A DNA stretch of 64,000 nt from Aureimonas sp. AU12 (lineage in GTDB: Bacteria; Pseudomonadota; Alphaproteobacteria; Rhizobiales; Rhizobiaceae), in NCBI RefSeq assembly GCF_001463705.1, contig NZ_BBWH01000027.1:1-64000 (forward strand), read 5' to 3'. This document shows, piece by piece, positions 28,501 to 37,911 of this stretch (within the stretch, counting starts at the first letter, position 1; each line of letters opens with the position of its first letter). The translations under genes were made by a program, and so were the position numbers. The notes under the pieces are model-generated. The model searched no databases. It saw only the letters and a list, made by a program, of their open reading frames with translations, and was not told where the DNA came from.

Positions 28501-29210
28501 GCCGCCTTTCGCGCCGAGAAGCCGGAGACGTCGACGATGCGCGTCGCCACGCGCTCGCGCACGGCGTCGTCGTGGAAGATGCCGAGGATGGCGGTGCCGC
28601 CCCTAAGCTTCTCGTCGATCATCTCGACGACGACCGCGCGGTTCTCGGCGTCGAGCGAGGCTGTAGGCTCGTCGAGGAGCAGCACCGGATGGTCGGTGGC
28701 GAACCCGCGCGCGATGTTGACGCGCTGCTTCTCGCCGCCGGAAAACGTGGCGGGCGGCAGGTCGTGGAGCGCGGCGGGAAGGTTGAGACGGCGCAGCAGA
28801 TCGCCGGCCCTGGCGCGCGCGGTGTCCCGGTCGAGGCCGGTTGCCAGCATCGGTTCGGCCACCACGTCGAGGGCGCTGACGCGGGGCACGGCGCGCAGGA
28901 ACTGGCTGACATAGGCGATGCTGGAACGCCTGAGATCGAGGACGAGGCGCGGGTCGCCGGCGCCGAGATCGCGCATCGCGCCGCTCTCGCGGTCCCGCAC
29001 GAGGATGGCGCCCCGGTCGATCCCGTAATTGCCGTAGACCATGCGCAGGATCGAGGACTTGCCGACCCCCGAGGGGCCGCCGAGCACGACGCACTCGCCG
29101 GCCGCCACCTCGAAGGCGACGTCGCGCACCACCGGCAGCTCGACGCCGCCGCGCAGATGCATGCGGAAGGATTTCGCCACGCCGGCGACGGAGAGGAGGA
29201 TCTGCGACAT
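28497..29210 (-). CDS. phnL: C-P lyase ABC-type ATPase PhnL
   Basis: 237 residues: Walker [11 protein letters not shown], signature [15 protein letters not shown], Walker [13 protein letters not shown]. PhnL is needed for the phosphonate-to-ribose displacement reaction and associates with the C-P lyase core complex rather than a transporter. It is 6 nt after phnK and overlaps the acyltransferase gene. Confidence 0.93.
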   Translation of the reverse strand: MSQILLSVAGVAKSFRMHLRGGVELPVVRDVAFEVAAGECVVLGGPSGVGKSSILRMVYGNYGIDRGAILVRDRESGAMRDLGAGDPRLVLDLRRSSIAYVSQFLRAVPRVSALDVVAEPMLATGLDRDTARARAGDLLRRLNLPAALHDLPPATFSGGEKQRVNIARGFATDHPVLLLDEPTASLDAENRAVVVEMIDEKLRGGTAILGIFHDDAVRERVATRIVDVSGFSARKAA

Positions 29211-29216
29211 CGGCGG

Positions 29217-29993
29217 TCAGGTCTCCGGGATCGAGGCGACGAGGAGCTGGGTATAGGCGTGGCGGGGATCGTCGAGCACCCGGTCGGTGAGGCCGGCCTC
29301 GATGACGCGCCCGTCCTTCATCACAATCATGCGCTGCGACAGGAGCCGCGCCACGGCGAGATCGTGGGTGACGATGACGACGGCGAGACCGAGATCGGCG
29401 ACGAGGCCGCGCAGGAGATCGAGGACACGCGCCTGCACCGAGACGTCGAGCCCGCCGGTCGGCTCGTCCATGAAGACGAGGCGCGGATGGGTGACGAGGT
29501 TGCGCGCGATCTGCAGCCGCTGGCGCATGCCGCCGGAGAAGGCCACCGGCTGGTCGTCGATGCGCCCGGCGTCGATCTCGACGCGGGCGAGCCAGTCGGT
29601 GGCGGCCTCACGCAGGCGCCCGTAATGGCGCTCGCCCACCGCCATCAGCCGCTCGCCGACATTGGCGCCGGCCGAGACGCGCATGCGCAGACCGTCGATC
29701 GGGTTCTGGTGGACGAAACCCCAGTCGGTGCGCATGAGGAAACGCCGTTCGGCCTCGCCGAGCGTTGCCAGATCGCGCATCGCGCCGTCGCGCATCCGGT
29801 AGGAGACGGTGCCGGCGGAGGGCGGCAGACGGCCGGAGATGCAGTTAAGGAGTGTCGTCTTGCCGGAGCCGGACTCGCCGACGATGGCGAGGACCTCGCC
29901 CGGCCAGAGGTCGAAGGAAATGTCGGTGCAGCCGATGCGCGTGCCGTAGCGCTTTTCGAGCCCGCGCACGGAGAGGATAGGCTGCGCGCTCAT
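29217..29993 (-). CDS. phnK: C-P lyase ABC-type ATPase PhnK
   Basis: 258 residues: Walker A GESGSGKTT, signature VAFSGGMRQRLQIAR, Walker B LVFMDEPTGGLD, with family-specific DWGFVHQNPIDGLRMRVSAG. PhnK docks on the PhnGHIJ core through PhnJ. The start overlaps the phnJ stop (ATGA). Confidence 0.93.
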   Translation of the reverse strand: MSAQPILSVRGLEKRYGTRIGCTDISFDLWPGEVLAIVGESGSGKTTLLNCISGRLPPSAGTVSYRMRDGAMRDLATLGEAERRFLMRTDWGFVHQNPIDGLRMRVSAGANVGERLMAVGERHYGRLREAATDWLARVEIDAGRIDDQPVAFSGGMRQRLQIARNLVTHPRLVFMDEPTGGLDVSVQARVLDLLRGLVADLGLAVVIVTHDLAVARLLSQRMIVMKDGRVIEAGLTDRVLDDPRHAYTQLLVASIPET

Positions 29994-30871
29994 CGGCCGG
30001 CCTCCGGCGCCTGCGGCAGGCCGGGGCCGCGATGGCCCTCCGCCTGCCGGGTTTCACAATGGTCGGTGTCGGAGCAGACGAACATCCGCCCGCCGCGGTC
30101 GTCGGTGACGATCTCGTCGAGATAGACGTCGCGGGCCGCGCAGAGGGCGCAGGGCTGCTCGAAGCGCTGGATCGCGAAGGGATGGTCCTCGAAGTCGAGG
30201 CTGGCGACGTCGGTGAAGGGCGGCAGCGCGTAGATGCGCTTCTCGCGGCCGGCGCCGAAGAGCTGCAGCGCCGGGGAGCGGTGCATCTTGGGATTGTCGA
30301 ACTTGGGGATCGGCGAGGGATCCATGACGTAGCGCCCCTCGACCTTCACCGGATAGGCGTAGTTCACGGCGATATGGCCGTGGCGGGCGATGTCCTCGTA
30401 GAGCTTCACATGCATCAGCCCGTACTCCTCCAGCGCGTGCATCGTGCGGGTCTCGGTCTCGCGCGGTTCGAGGAAGCGCAGCGGCTCGGGGATCGGTACC
30501 TGGTAGACGATGGTCTGCCCGGCCTTCAGCGGCGCCTCGGGAATGCGATGCCGGGTCTGGACGATCGTCGCCTCGTGCGTTCTCGTCGTGGTGGCGACGC
30601 CCGCGGTCTTTTCGAAGAAGGCGCGGATGGAGACGGCGTTGGTGGTGTCGTCGGCGCCCTGGTCGATGACCTTCAGCACGTCATCGGGGCCGAGGATCGC
30701 GGCCGTCACCTGCACGCCGCCGGTGCCCCAGCCATAGGGCATCGGCATCTCGCGCGAGGCGAAGGGCACCTGGTAGCCGGGCAGCGCGATGCCCTTGAGG
30801 ATGGCGCGGCGGATCATCCGCTTGGTGCCCTCGTCGAGATAGGCGAAGTTGTAGGCGGGCAGGGCGCTCAT
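29990..30871 (-). CDS. phnJ: Alpha-D-ribose 1-methylphosphonate 5-phosphate C-P lyase
   Basis: 293 residues, the radical-SAM enzyme that breaks the C-P bond. C241, C244 and C266 would bind the 4Fe-4S cluster and C272 is the further essential Cys, the same numbering as in E. coli PhnJ as I recall it. The start at 30871 overlaps the phnI stop (ATGA). All catalytic elements are intact. Confidence 0.95.
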   Translation of the reverse strand: MSALPAYNFAYLDEGTKRMIRRAILKGIALPGYQVPFASREMPMPYGWGTGGVQVTAAILGPDDVLKVIDQGADDTTNAVSIRAFFEKTAGVATTTRTHEATIVQTRHRIPEAPLKAGQTIVYQVPIPEPLRFLEPRETETRTMHALEEYGLMHVKLYEDIARHGHIAVNYAYPVKVEGRYVMDPSPIPKFDNPKMHRSPALQLFGAGREKRIYALPPFTDVASLDFEDHPFAIQRFEQPCALCAARDVYLDEIVTDDRGGRMFVCSDTDHCETRQAEGHRGPGLPQAPEAGR

Positions 30872-31974
30872 TCGGCGGCCTCCCGGCGGGTCTCGTCCGC
30901 GGCCGTCGTGCGCTCGGCCTCCTCGCGGCGAAGCTGGCGCACGAGCGCGAGTTCGGCCTGGAAATCCACGTAGTGCGGCAGCTTCAGGTGCTCGACGAAG
31001 CCGGTGGACTGCACGTTGTCGCAATGCTCCATCACGAACTCCTCGTCCTGCGCCGGGGCGTTGCGCTCCTCGCCGAATTCGTCGGCGCGCAGCGCCCGGT
31101 CGACGAGGCTCATCGCCATCGCCTTGCGCTCGCTCTGGCCGAAGACGAGGCCGTAGCCGCGGCTGAAGCGGACGGGCGTTCCGGCCGCGCCGGTGAACTG
31201 GGTCACCATCTGGCATTCGGTCAGGCGGATCTCGCCGATCGAGACGGCAAAACCGAGTTCGGGAATGTCGACCTCGACCTCCACCAGACCGATCCGCACT
31301 TCGCCGACGAAGGGATGGTTGCGGCCGTAGCCGCGCTGCGTCGAATAGCCGAGCGCCAGGAGGAAGCCCTCGTCGCCGCGCGCCAGCGCCTGCAGCCGCA
31401 GGTCGCGCATGGCCGGAAAGGCGACGGGATCGCGCGTCAGGTCGCCCGGCTCGTCGCCGCCCGCGCCGTCGCCCTCGATCAGGCCCTCGCGGTCGAGGAT
31501 GTCGATGACGCGCGGGCATTCGGGCTTGCCTTCCAGCGCGCGGCGCTCGGGCGCGGGAACCGCTTCGTCGCCGGCCATGGCGGGGTCGATGAGACGATGG
31601 GTGTAGTCGAAGGTCGGGCCGAGAAGCTGGCCACCCGGCAGGTCCTTGTAGGTCGCCGAGACACGGCGTTCGATGCGCATGCGGGCGGTGTCGACGGGCC
31701 GCGTCGCGCCGAAGCGCGGCAGCGTCGTGCGGTAGGCGCGCAAGAGGAAGATCGCCTCGATGAGGTCGCCGCGCGACTGGCGCACCGCCATCGCCGCCAA
31801 CTCGGGATCATAGAGCGAGCCCTCGGCCATCGTGCGGTCCACCGCCAGCGCCAGCTGGCCGGCGATCTGCTCCAGCGTCAGCGCCGGCACGTCGCGGTCG
31901 CCCCGCCGGCGATCGGCGAGAAGCGCATGGGCATTGCGGATGGCGGTCTCGCCGCCCTTCACGGCCACGTACAT
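30868..31974 (-). CDS. phnI: Alpha-D-ribose 1-methylphosphonate 5-triphosphate synthase subunit PhnI
   Basis: 368 residues, beginning MYVAVKGGETAIRNAHALLA, a strongly conserved PhnI start. It is the nucleosidase core of the complex that exchanges the adenine of ATP for phosphonate, with PhnG, PhnH and PhnL. The Glu/Arg-rich C-terminus is a likely helix. It is 3 nt after phnH and overlaps phnJ. Confidence 0.94.
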   Translation of the reverse strand: MYVAVKGGETAIRNAHALLADRRRGDRDVPALTLEQIAGQLALAVDRTMAEGSLYDPELAAMAVRQSRGDLIEAIFLLRAYRTTLPRFGATRPVDTARMRIERRVSATYKDLPGGQLLGPTFDYTHRLIDPAMAGDEAVPAPERRALEGKPECPRVIDILDREGLIEGDGAGGDEPGDLTRDPVAFPAMRDLRLQALARGDEGFLLALGYSTQRGYGRNHPFVGEVRIGLVEVEVDIPELGFAVSIGEIRLTECQMVTQFTGAAGTPVRFSRGYGLVFGQSERKAMAMSLVDRALRADEFGEERNAPAQDEEFVMEHCDNVQSTGFVEHLKLPHYVDFQAELALVRQLRREEAERTTAADETRREAAE

Positions 31975-31977
31975 GGT

Positions 31978-32574
31978 TCAGGCCTCCTCGATACGGGTGG
32001 TGCGGGGCAGGGCGATCGCCCGGGATCCCGCGACGAGCACGAGATCGAAGCCGAGCGGAAAGCCGCGCCGATTGGCGGTCATCGCCTCATGGAAGCCGAC
32101 GGGAAGTCCGCTCGGCGCGATCGTGCGGCGGGTCTCGATGCCGGGGCCGGCTAGATCGAGCGGCGGGCCGCCCTCCAGCCAGGCGACCGGCAGGATGAGC
32201 GTCGCGGAGCGGTCGGGATATTCCTGCGTGCCCACCGCGAAGTCGCGCCACCGGGCGGGCGACGAACCGGGGCTCAGAACCGCAAAGGTGGCGCCAGCCG
32301 GCGTTTGTGCGATCGGTGCGCCCGTCTGGAAGCGCAACCAGCGGTGTGCCGCCTCGTCCGCCTCCTCCAGCCAGACCGGCGTGTCGGGATCGGCGAGCGC
32401 GGCGAGGATCGCGGCGGCAGCCGGCGCGAGCGCGGCGGGGGCTGCGACGAGGGCGCCGAACTCGGCGATCGTCCCCGGCTCGGCCATCGCGGTCATCAGC
32501 GCGCGGAAGATCCCCTGCGACCCCATCACGGGATCCGCCAGTCCTCCCGCGACGGCGGCGGCGTCGAGGCTCAT
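31978..32574 (-). CDS. phnH: C-P lyase core subunit PhnH
   Basis: 198 residues, starting MSLDAAAVAGGLADPVMGSQ. The conserved DPVMGSQGIFRALM and GTQEYPDRSATLILPV identify PhnH, the subunit that dimerises within the PhnGHIJ complex. It overlaps phnG by ATGA and precedes phnI by 3 nt. Length agrees with the family. Confidence 0.92.
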   Translation of the reverse strand: MSLDAAAVAGGLADPVMGSQGIFRALMTAMAEPGTIAEFGALVAAPAALAPAAAAILAALADPDTPVWLEEADEAAHRWLRFQTGAPIAQTPAGATFAVLSPGSSPARWRDFAVGTQEYPDRSATLILPVAWLEGGPPLDLAGPGIETRRTIAPSGLPVGFHEAMTANRRGFPLGFDLVLVAGSRAIALPRTTRIEEA

Positions 32575-33035
32575 GGGTTGTCTCCGCGAACGAGGGTGAA
32601 GAAGTCGACGCGTGTCGCCTCGGTCTCTTCTGCACGCGCGCGGTCCGCATCGGCGTGCGCGGCAAGGGCGGGCGCCACGAAGTCGCGCTCGACGCGCTCG
32701 CGCCAGTCGCCGTGCTGCCAGAGCGCGTCGAGATGGGCAGCCATGCGGGCCTTGTCGGCGTCGCGTCCGAGGATCACGGCATGACCGACCTCGCCGGTCG
32801 CCAGCGTAACCGTGGCGCGCACGACGCTGGCCTCGCCGAGATTGAACGGTGCGCCGCCGCCGCCCGCCCGGCCGCGCACCATGACGAGACCGACCTCGGG
32901 ACCGCGCACCGGCTGTGCCGCCGGCACCTCGCCGGCGAGCAGGCGGTAGCGCTCGGCCAGGGCGGGACCGTCCATGCGGGCGAGCGCGGCCATCGAGCGT
33001 TGCCGGGCGCGAATGTCGGGAATGTCGGGCTGCAT
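32571..33035 (-). CDS. phnG: C-P lyase core subunit PhnG
   Basis: 154 residues, starting MQPDIPDIRARQRSMAALAR. PVRGPEVGLVMVRGRAGGGG with FNLGEASVVRA matches PhnG (conserved substrate-proximal segments). It is the first structural gene of the operon. Upstream are a perfect palindrome suited to PhnF and a Pho-box-like repeat. Confidence 0.92.
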   Translation of the reverse strand: MQPDIPDIRARQRSMAALARMDGPALAERYRLLAGEVPAAQPVRGPEVGLVMVRGRAGGGGAPFNLGEASVVRATVTLATGEVGHAVILGRDADKARMAAHLDALWQHGDWRERVERDFVAPALAAHADADRARAEETEATRVDFFTLVRGDNP

Positions 33036-33052
33036 CGTGTTTGTCCCTTGAT

Positions 33053-33072
33053 TTGTCTATTCGTATAGACAA
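33053..33072. promoter_or_regulatory. PhnF operator palindrome
   Basis: TTGTCTAT-TCGT-ATAGACAA is a perfect 8-bp inverted repeat with a 4-bp spacer, 17 nt before the phnG start. GntR/HutC-type PhnF regulators bind TATAGAC-type palindromes. Its place between the Pho box and the start suits repression by roadblock. Confidence 0.75.
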
Positions 33073-33106
33073 CAAGATCTCCTGTGATGGAGATACACTC
33101 GCGATG

Positions 33107-33124
33107 GTGACGGGACGATGACGG
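33107..33124 (-). promoter_or_regulatory. Pho box upstream of phnG
   Basis: On the minus strand CCGTCAT-CGTC-CCGTCAC gives two 7-mers spaced 11 bp, matching 6/7 and 5/7 of the CTGTCAT PhoB repeat. A possible -10 (TGTATC, 33092-33097) lies 9 nt downstream, the expected distance for PhoB activation. Confidence 0.6.
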
Positions 33125-33157
33125 TTCCTGTTCCCTTGAGCTTTCGGAGGCGATGAT

Positions 33158-33877
33158 TTGGAACCGACCGAGGACGGAGTGTCGCGCTGGCGCCGGGTAT
33201 CCGATCTCCTGCGTGCCGGGATCGCGGACGGCTCGCTGGCCGATCGCCTGCCGCCGGAGGCGGAGCTGGCGGAGCGTTTCGCCGTCAACCGCCACACGGT
33301 GCGCCGCGCCATCGCGGTGCTCGCCCGGGACGGGTTGCTGCGGGCCGAGCAGGGGCGCGGCACCTTCGTTAACGCGCCCGCGCCGCGCCTGCCTTATCCG
33401 GTGGGGCCGCGCACGCGCTTTTCCGAAAATGTCCTCGCCCAGTCGCGCCAGCCCGGCGGCCGGCTGATCCGGGCCGACCGGGTGCGGGCGGACGCCGGCA
33501 TCGCGCGTCTTCTCGCCTGCGACCCCGGCGCGCCACTGCATCGGCTGGAAACGCTGCACGTCGCCGACGGCGTGCCCCTGTCGGTGGCGACCTCGTGGTT
33601 TTCCGCGGCGCGTTTCCCCGGCATCGTCCAGGCCTATGCGGAAAGCGGCTCGGTGACCGAGGCCCTGCGCCGCGAGGGCCTCCTCGACTACCGCCGCCGC
33701 GAGACGCGGCTGACGGCCGAGCGCCTGTCGCCGGGCGACGCCGATCACCTGTCGGCCTCGCCGGACGGCCTGGTGCTGGTTTCCACGGCGATCGACGTCG
33801 ACGGCGAGGACCGGCCGGTGCAGGCGCTTCGCACGCGATTCCACGCCGACCGGATGGAACTCGTGTTCCGCCATTGA
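33158..33877 (+). CDS. phnF: GntR/HutC-family regulator PhnF
   Basis: 239 residues: GntR winged helix (RLPPEAELAERFAVNRHTVRRAIAVL, ~30-55) and a UTRA-type effector domain. The start is TTG 33158, 7 nt after GGAGG; an ATG at 33153 is out of frame. PhnF represses phn genes in characterised systems and probably senses a phosphonate or pathway intermediate. It is divergent from phnG, with the operator between them. Confidence 0.88.
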   Translation: MEPTEDGVSRWRRVSDLLRAGIADGSLADRLPPEAELAERFAVNRHTVRRAIAVLARDGLLRAEQGRGTFVNAPAPRLPYPVGPRTRFSENVLAQSRQPGGRLIRADRVRADAGIARLLACDPGAPLHRLETLHVADGVPLSVATSWFSAARFPGIVQAYAESGSVTEALRREGLLDYRRRETRLTAERLSPGDADHLSASPDGLVLVSTAIDVDGEDRPVQALRTRFHADRMELVFRH

Positions 33878-33950
33878 GCCAACCGAAGACGCCGCCCCGC
33901 CCGGTCGGGACGAAGCGGCGCCGAGGGCCGGACAGTCGGGGCCCGAGACG

Positions 33951-34874
33951 TCAGGCGGCGGCTTTGGTCGTCCCGCGTGCGTTGACGATGGCGGCGAGAC
34001 GGCGGGCGATCGCGAGGCTGTCCGCGCGCTCGCCGTCGAAGCGGTGGGGCAGTTCGAGGATCATCGTGGTGCCCGGCAGCACGTCGAGATCGGCCGCGAC
34101 CGCCTCGAACGGGATGTCGCCCCAGCCGAGAGGCAGGTGCAGGTCGCCGATGCCGAGCGCGGCCGCCTCGCTCACGTGATGGAAGTGCTTCTGCGTATAT
34201 GGCCGGCCGAAATTGTCGTGGAGGTGCACGTGCCCGGCGACGGAGGAGAAGGCGCGGACCTCCTCGCGCCAGTCGAACCCGGCGCGCGTGCCCTCGATAT
34301 AGGCGTGGCCGATGTCGACGAGCCCGATGAGCGAGGGGTGGGCGACAGTGCGCACGGTTTCGCCGATCTCGGCTGGCGTCTGGCGATATTCGCCGTCCTC
34401 GGTGCCGAAGATGTTCTCGAGGGCGATGCGCACGCCGCAGGCCTCGGCGACATCCGCCATCTCGCGCAGCGCCTCGCGCTCCATCCGGTCGAGCGCCTCG
34501 CGCCGCGACCGGGGGCCGAGCACGGCCTTGCCGCCGTGATGGACGAGGACGCCCGCGCCGATCCGCCGGCAAAGCTCCAGCATCGATCGCACCACCGCCT
34601 TCTGCGGTTCCAGATGCGCAGCGTCCATGAAGTTCGAGACGATCTGGCCGTGCACGGTGTAGCGCAGCGGCACGCGGGCGCAGATCGCCTCGAGCTGGCG
34701 GGCGCGAGCTTCGACGATGCGCCCGCCCGCGATGACGTCGTAGCCGTAGAGCGAAAGCTCGGCGACATCCGCGCTAAGGTCGGCGACGCGCCGCAGCGAG
34801 GCTTCGAGCGCCGAGAAATCGCCGGAGCCGGCATCGACGGAGAAGCCGACGGCCTGGATGCGGGGTGGGGTCAT
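33951..34874 (-). CDS. Sugar phosphate isomerase/epimerase family TIM barrel
   Basis: 307 residues, AP-endonuclease-2-like xylose isomerase family. Metal-site segments are visible: LENIFGTED (Glu), GLVDIGHAY (Asp/His), HVHLHDNFG (His) and ILELPHR (Glu). The substrate is unknown; IolE/IolI-type inosose or sugar epimerisation is possible. It is the last gene of the ugp operon, 28 nt after ugpC, and converges on phnF. ATG 34874 gives MTPPRIQAVGFSV. Confidence 0.78.
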   Translation of the reverse strand: MTPPRIQAVGFSVDAGSGDFSALEASLRRVADLSADVAELSLYGYDVIAGGRIVEARARQLEAICARVPLRYTVHGQIVSNFMDAAHLEPQKAVVRSMLELCRRIGAGVLVHHGGKAVLGPRSRREALDRMEREALREMADVAEACGVRIALENIFGTEDGEYRQTPAEIGETVRTVAHPSLIGLVDIGHAYIEGTRAGFDWREEVRAFSSVAGHVHLHDNFGRPYTQKHFHHVSEAAALGIGDLHLPLGWGDIPFEAVAADLDVLPGTTMILELPHRFDGERADSLAIARRLAAIVNARGTTKAAA

Positions 34875-34902
34875 GGAATGTGTCCTCGATGAGCGGTTCG
34901 GC

Positions 34903-36006
<1,104 letters not shown>

Positions 36007-36016
36007 GGGGCTGGCC

Positions 36017-36931
36017 CTACTTGTCGGTGGCGCTGAGGCCGCGAACGAACCAGCGCTGCATGAGGATGATGACGAGGAGCGGCGGCGCCATCACGATGAG
36101 CGTGCCGGCCATCGCGACGTTCCAGTCCGGCAGGCCGAACTCGGAGGGGATCAGCTCCTTGAGCTGTGTCGTAGCGGTGCCGAAGGCGGGGTCGGTGGTG
36201 ACGAGGAGGGGCCAGAGATACTGGTTCCAGGCCCAGACAAACATGATGGTGCCAAGCGCGGCCATCGTCGGGCGCGAGATCGGCAGCAGCACCTCGAAGA
36301 AGAAGCGCACCGGGCCCGACCCGTCCATCTTCGCCGCTTCCGCCAGTTCGTCGGGCAGGGTGAGGAAGAACTGGCGGTAGAGGAACGTGCCGGTGGCCGT
36401 GGCGACCAGCGGCAGGGCCAAACCCGTATAGGAGTTGAGAAGGCCCCAGTTCAGCTTGACCTGGAGTCCGGTAAGCACGGCGATCAGGCTCGTCAGTCCG
36501 GTGACGTCGAGAATGGCCTGGAACGGCTGGAGCGCGTTGGCGGCCACCGCGTAGGTCGGCACGATGCGAACCTCGAGCGGCAGCATCAGCGTGACGAACA
36601 CCGCCCAGAAGATGAGAATGCGGCCGGGGAAGCGGAAGTAGACGATGGCGAAGGCGGCCATGGTCGAGAAGGCCACCTTGCCGATGGCGACGGCGCTGGC
36701 GAAGACGAGGCTGTTGAAGAGCTTCGAGCCGAGATGGGCGCGCGTCCAGGCCTCGTGGATGTTGTCGAGGAAGTGGGGTCCCGGCGTGATCGGCAGGGGC
36801 ACCTGGTTGACCGCCCGGATGTCCTGCGTGGCCGCCAGAAGCACCACCGCGAAGGGCAGCAAGGCGACGAGAAGGCCGATGAACAGGACGATCTGGCAGA
36901 TCGCGTCGAAGACGGGGGTGCGCTCGATCAT
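36017..36931 (-). CDS. ugpE: Glycerol-3-phosphate ABC transporter permease UgpE
   Basis: 304 residues, six hydrophobic segments, CUT1 MalG-like. The EAA loop is [25 protein letters not shown], and [15 protein letters not shown] is typical of UgpE. Pairs with UgpA in the inner membrane. It is 7 nt after ugpA. The start at 36931 gives [13 protein letters not shown]. Confidence 0.87.
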   Translation of the reverse strand: MIERTPVFDAICQIVLFIGLLVALLPFAVVLLAATQDIRAVNQVPLPITPGPHFLDNIHEAWTRAHLGSKLFNSLVFASAVAIGKVAFSTMAAFAIVYFRFPGRILIFWAVFVTLMLPLEVRIVPTYAVAANALQPFQAILDVTGLTSLIAVLTGLQVKLNWGLLNSYTGLALPLVATATGTFLYRQFFLTLPDELAEAAKMDGSGPVRFFFEVLLPISRPTMAALGTIMFVWAWNQYLWPLLVTTDPAFGTATTQLKELIPSEFGLPDWNVAMAGTLIVMAPPLLVIILMQRWFVRGLSATDK

Positions 36932-36938
36932 GCCGGTC

Positions 36939-37823
36939 TCACTTGTAATGCACGCGCCGCTCGATGAAGCGGAACTGGACGATGGTGAGGCCGACGACGA
37001 GGAGCATGAGGATCACGCTCTGCGCGGCGGCTCCCGAGTAGTCGAGGCCCTTGAACCCGTCGAAATAGAGTTTGTAGACCATCAGTTCGGTCGCCCGTGC
37101 AGGGCCGCCGAGAGTCATGATGTCGACGATGCCGAAACTGTCCTGGAAGCTCTCGGTGATGTTGATGATCAGCAGGAAAAACAGCGTCGGCATGAGGAGC
37201 GGCAGCTGGATGTCGCGCATGCGGCGCAGCGGCCCCGAACCATCCATGGCCGCCGCTTCGGTCAGCGTCGCGGGAATGGACTGGAGGGCGGCGAGGAAGA
37301 AGATGAAGTTGTAGCCGACATACTTCCAGGAGAAGGCGAGGATCACCGAGATCATCGCGTCCGTGCCGTCGAGCGCCGGGTTCCAGGCGCCGGGCCAGAT
37401 CCGGTTGATGTTGGCGAGAAGGCCGGCTTCCGGCGCCATGATGAAGCGGAAGGCGAGACCGATGGCGGGCGCGGCGATCGCGTAGGGCCAGATCAGCACC
37501 GACTTGTAGATCCGGCTGCCGGCGAGCTCGCGGTCGGTCAGCAGCGCCAGAACGAGCGCGAAGCCCATGGCGATGCTCGTCGAGCCCAGGCCGAAGACGA
37601 GGCTGCGCCCGATCGAGTTCCAGTAGACGGGATCGGCGAGGAGGCGCTCGAAATTCTGGAAGCCGACGAACGTGTTGCCGCCGCCCCAGGGCTGTTCGAG
37701 CGTGAAGGCCCAGAACAGGGCTTGGCCCGCCGGCCAGTAGAAGAACACGAAGATGAGGAGAAGGATCGGCGCGGCGAACATCAGGCCGATGCCGGTCGAG
37801 CCGAAGGTGGCGCGTTTTTCCAT
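36939..37823 (-). CDS. ugpA: Glycerol-3-phosphate ABC transporter permease UgpA
   Basis: 294 residues with about six hydrophobic segments, CUT1 MalF-like; FVGFQNFERLLADPVYWNSI and the EAA loop LTEAAAMDGSGPLRRMRDIQLPLLMP match UgpA. ATG 37823 was chosen because it follows the hairpin and yields MEKRATFGSTG; the frame is open upstream into ugpB but without similarity. Confidence 0.87.
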   Translation of the reverse strand: MEKRATFGSTGIGLMFAAPILLLIFVFFYWPAGQALFWAFTLEQPWGGGNTFVGFQNFERLLADPVYWNSIGRSLVFGLGSTSIAMGFALVLALLTDRELAGSRIYKSVLIWPYAIAAPAIGLAFRFIMAPEAGLLANINRIWPGAWNPALDGTDAMISVILAFSWKYVGYNFIFFLAALQSIPATLTEAAAMDGSGPLRRMRDIQLPLLMPTLFFLLIINITESFQDSFGIVDIMTLGGPARATELMVYKLYFDGFKGLDYSGAAAQSVILMLLVVGLTIVQFRFIERRVHYK

Positions 37824-37849
37824 GGAGATTGCCCGTCGTGCCAGTGATG

Positions 37850-37883
37850 TCGCCCCGGAGCGCGTGTGTGCGCTCCGGGGCGA
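37850..37883 (-). terminator. Intercistronic hairpin after ugpB
   Basis: A perfect 14-bp stem (TCGCCCCGGAGCGC and complement) with a 6-base GTGTGT loop fills the 88-nt gap between ugpB and ugpA. It is the strongest of the binding-protein hairpins in this window. Confidence 0.7.
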
Positions 37884-37911
37884 CGAAGGGTCGGCTTGAA
37901 CCGTCGGACGG

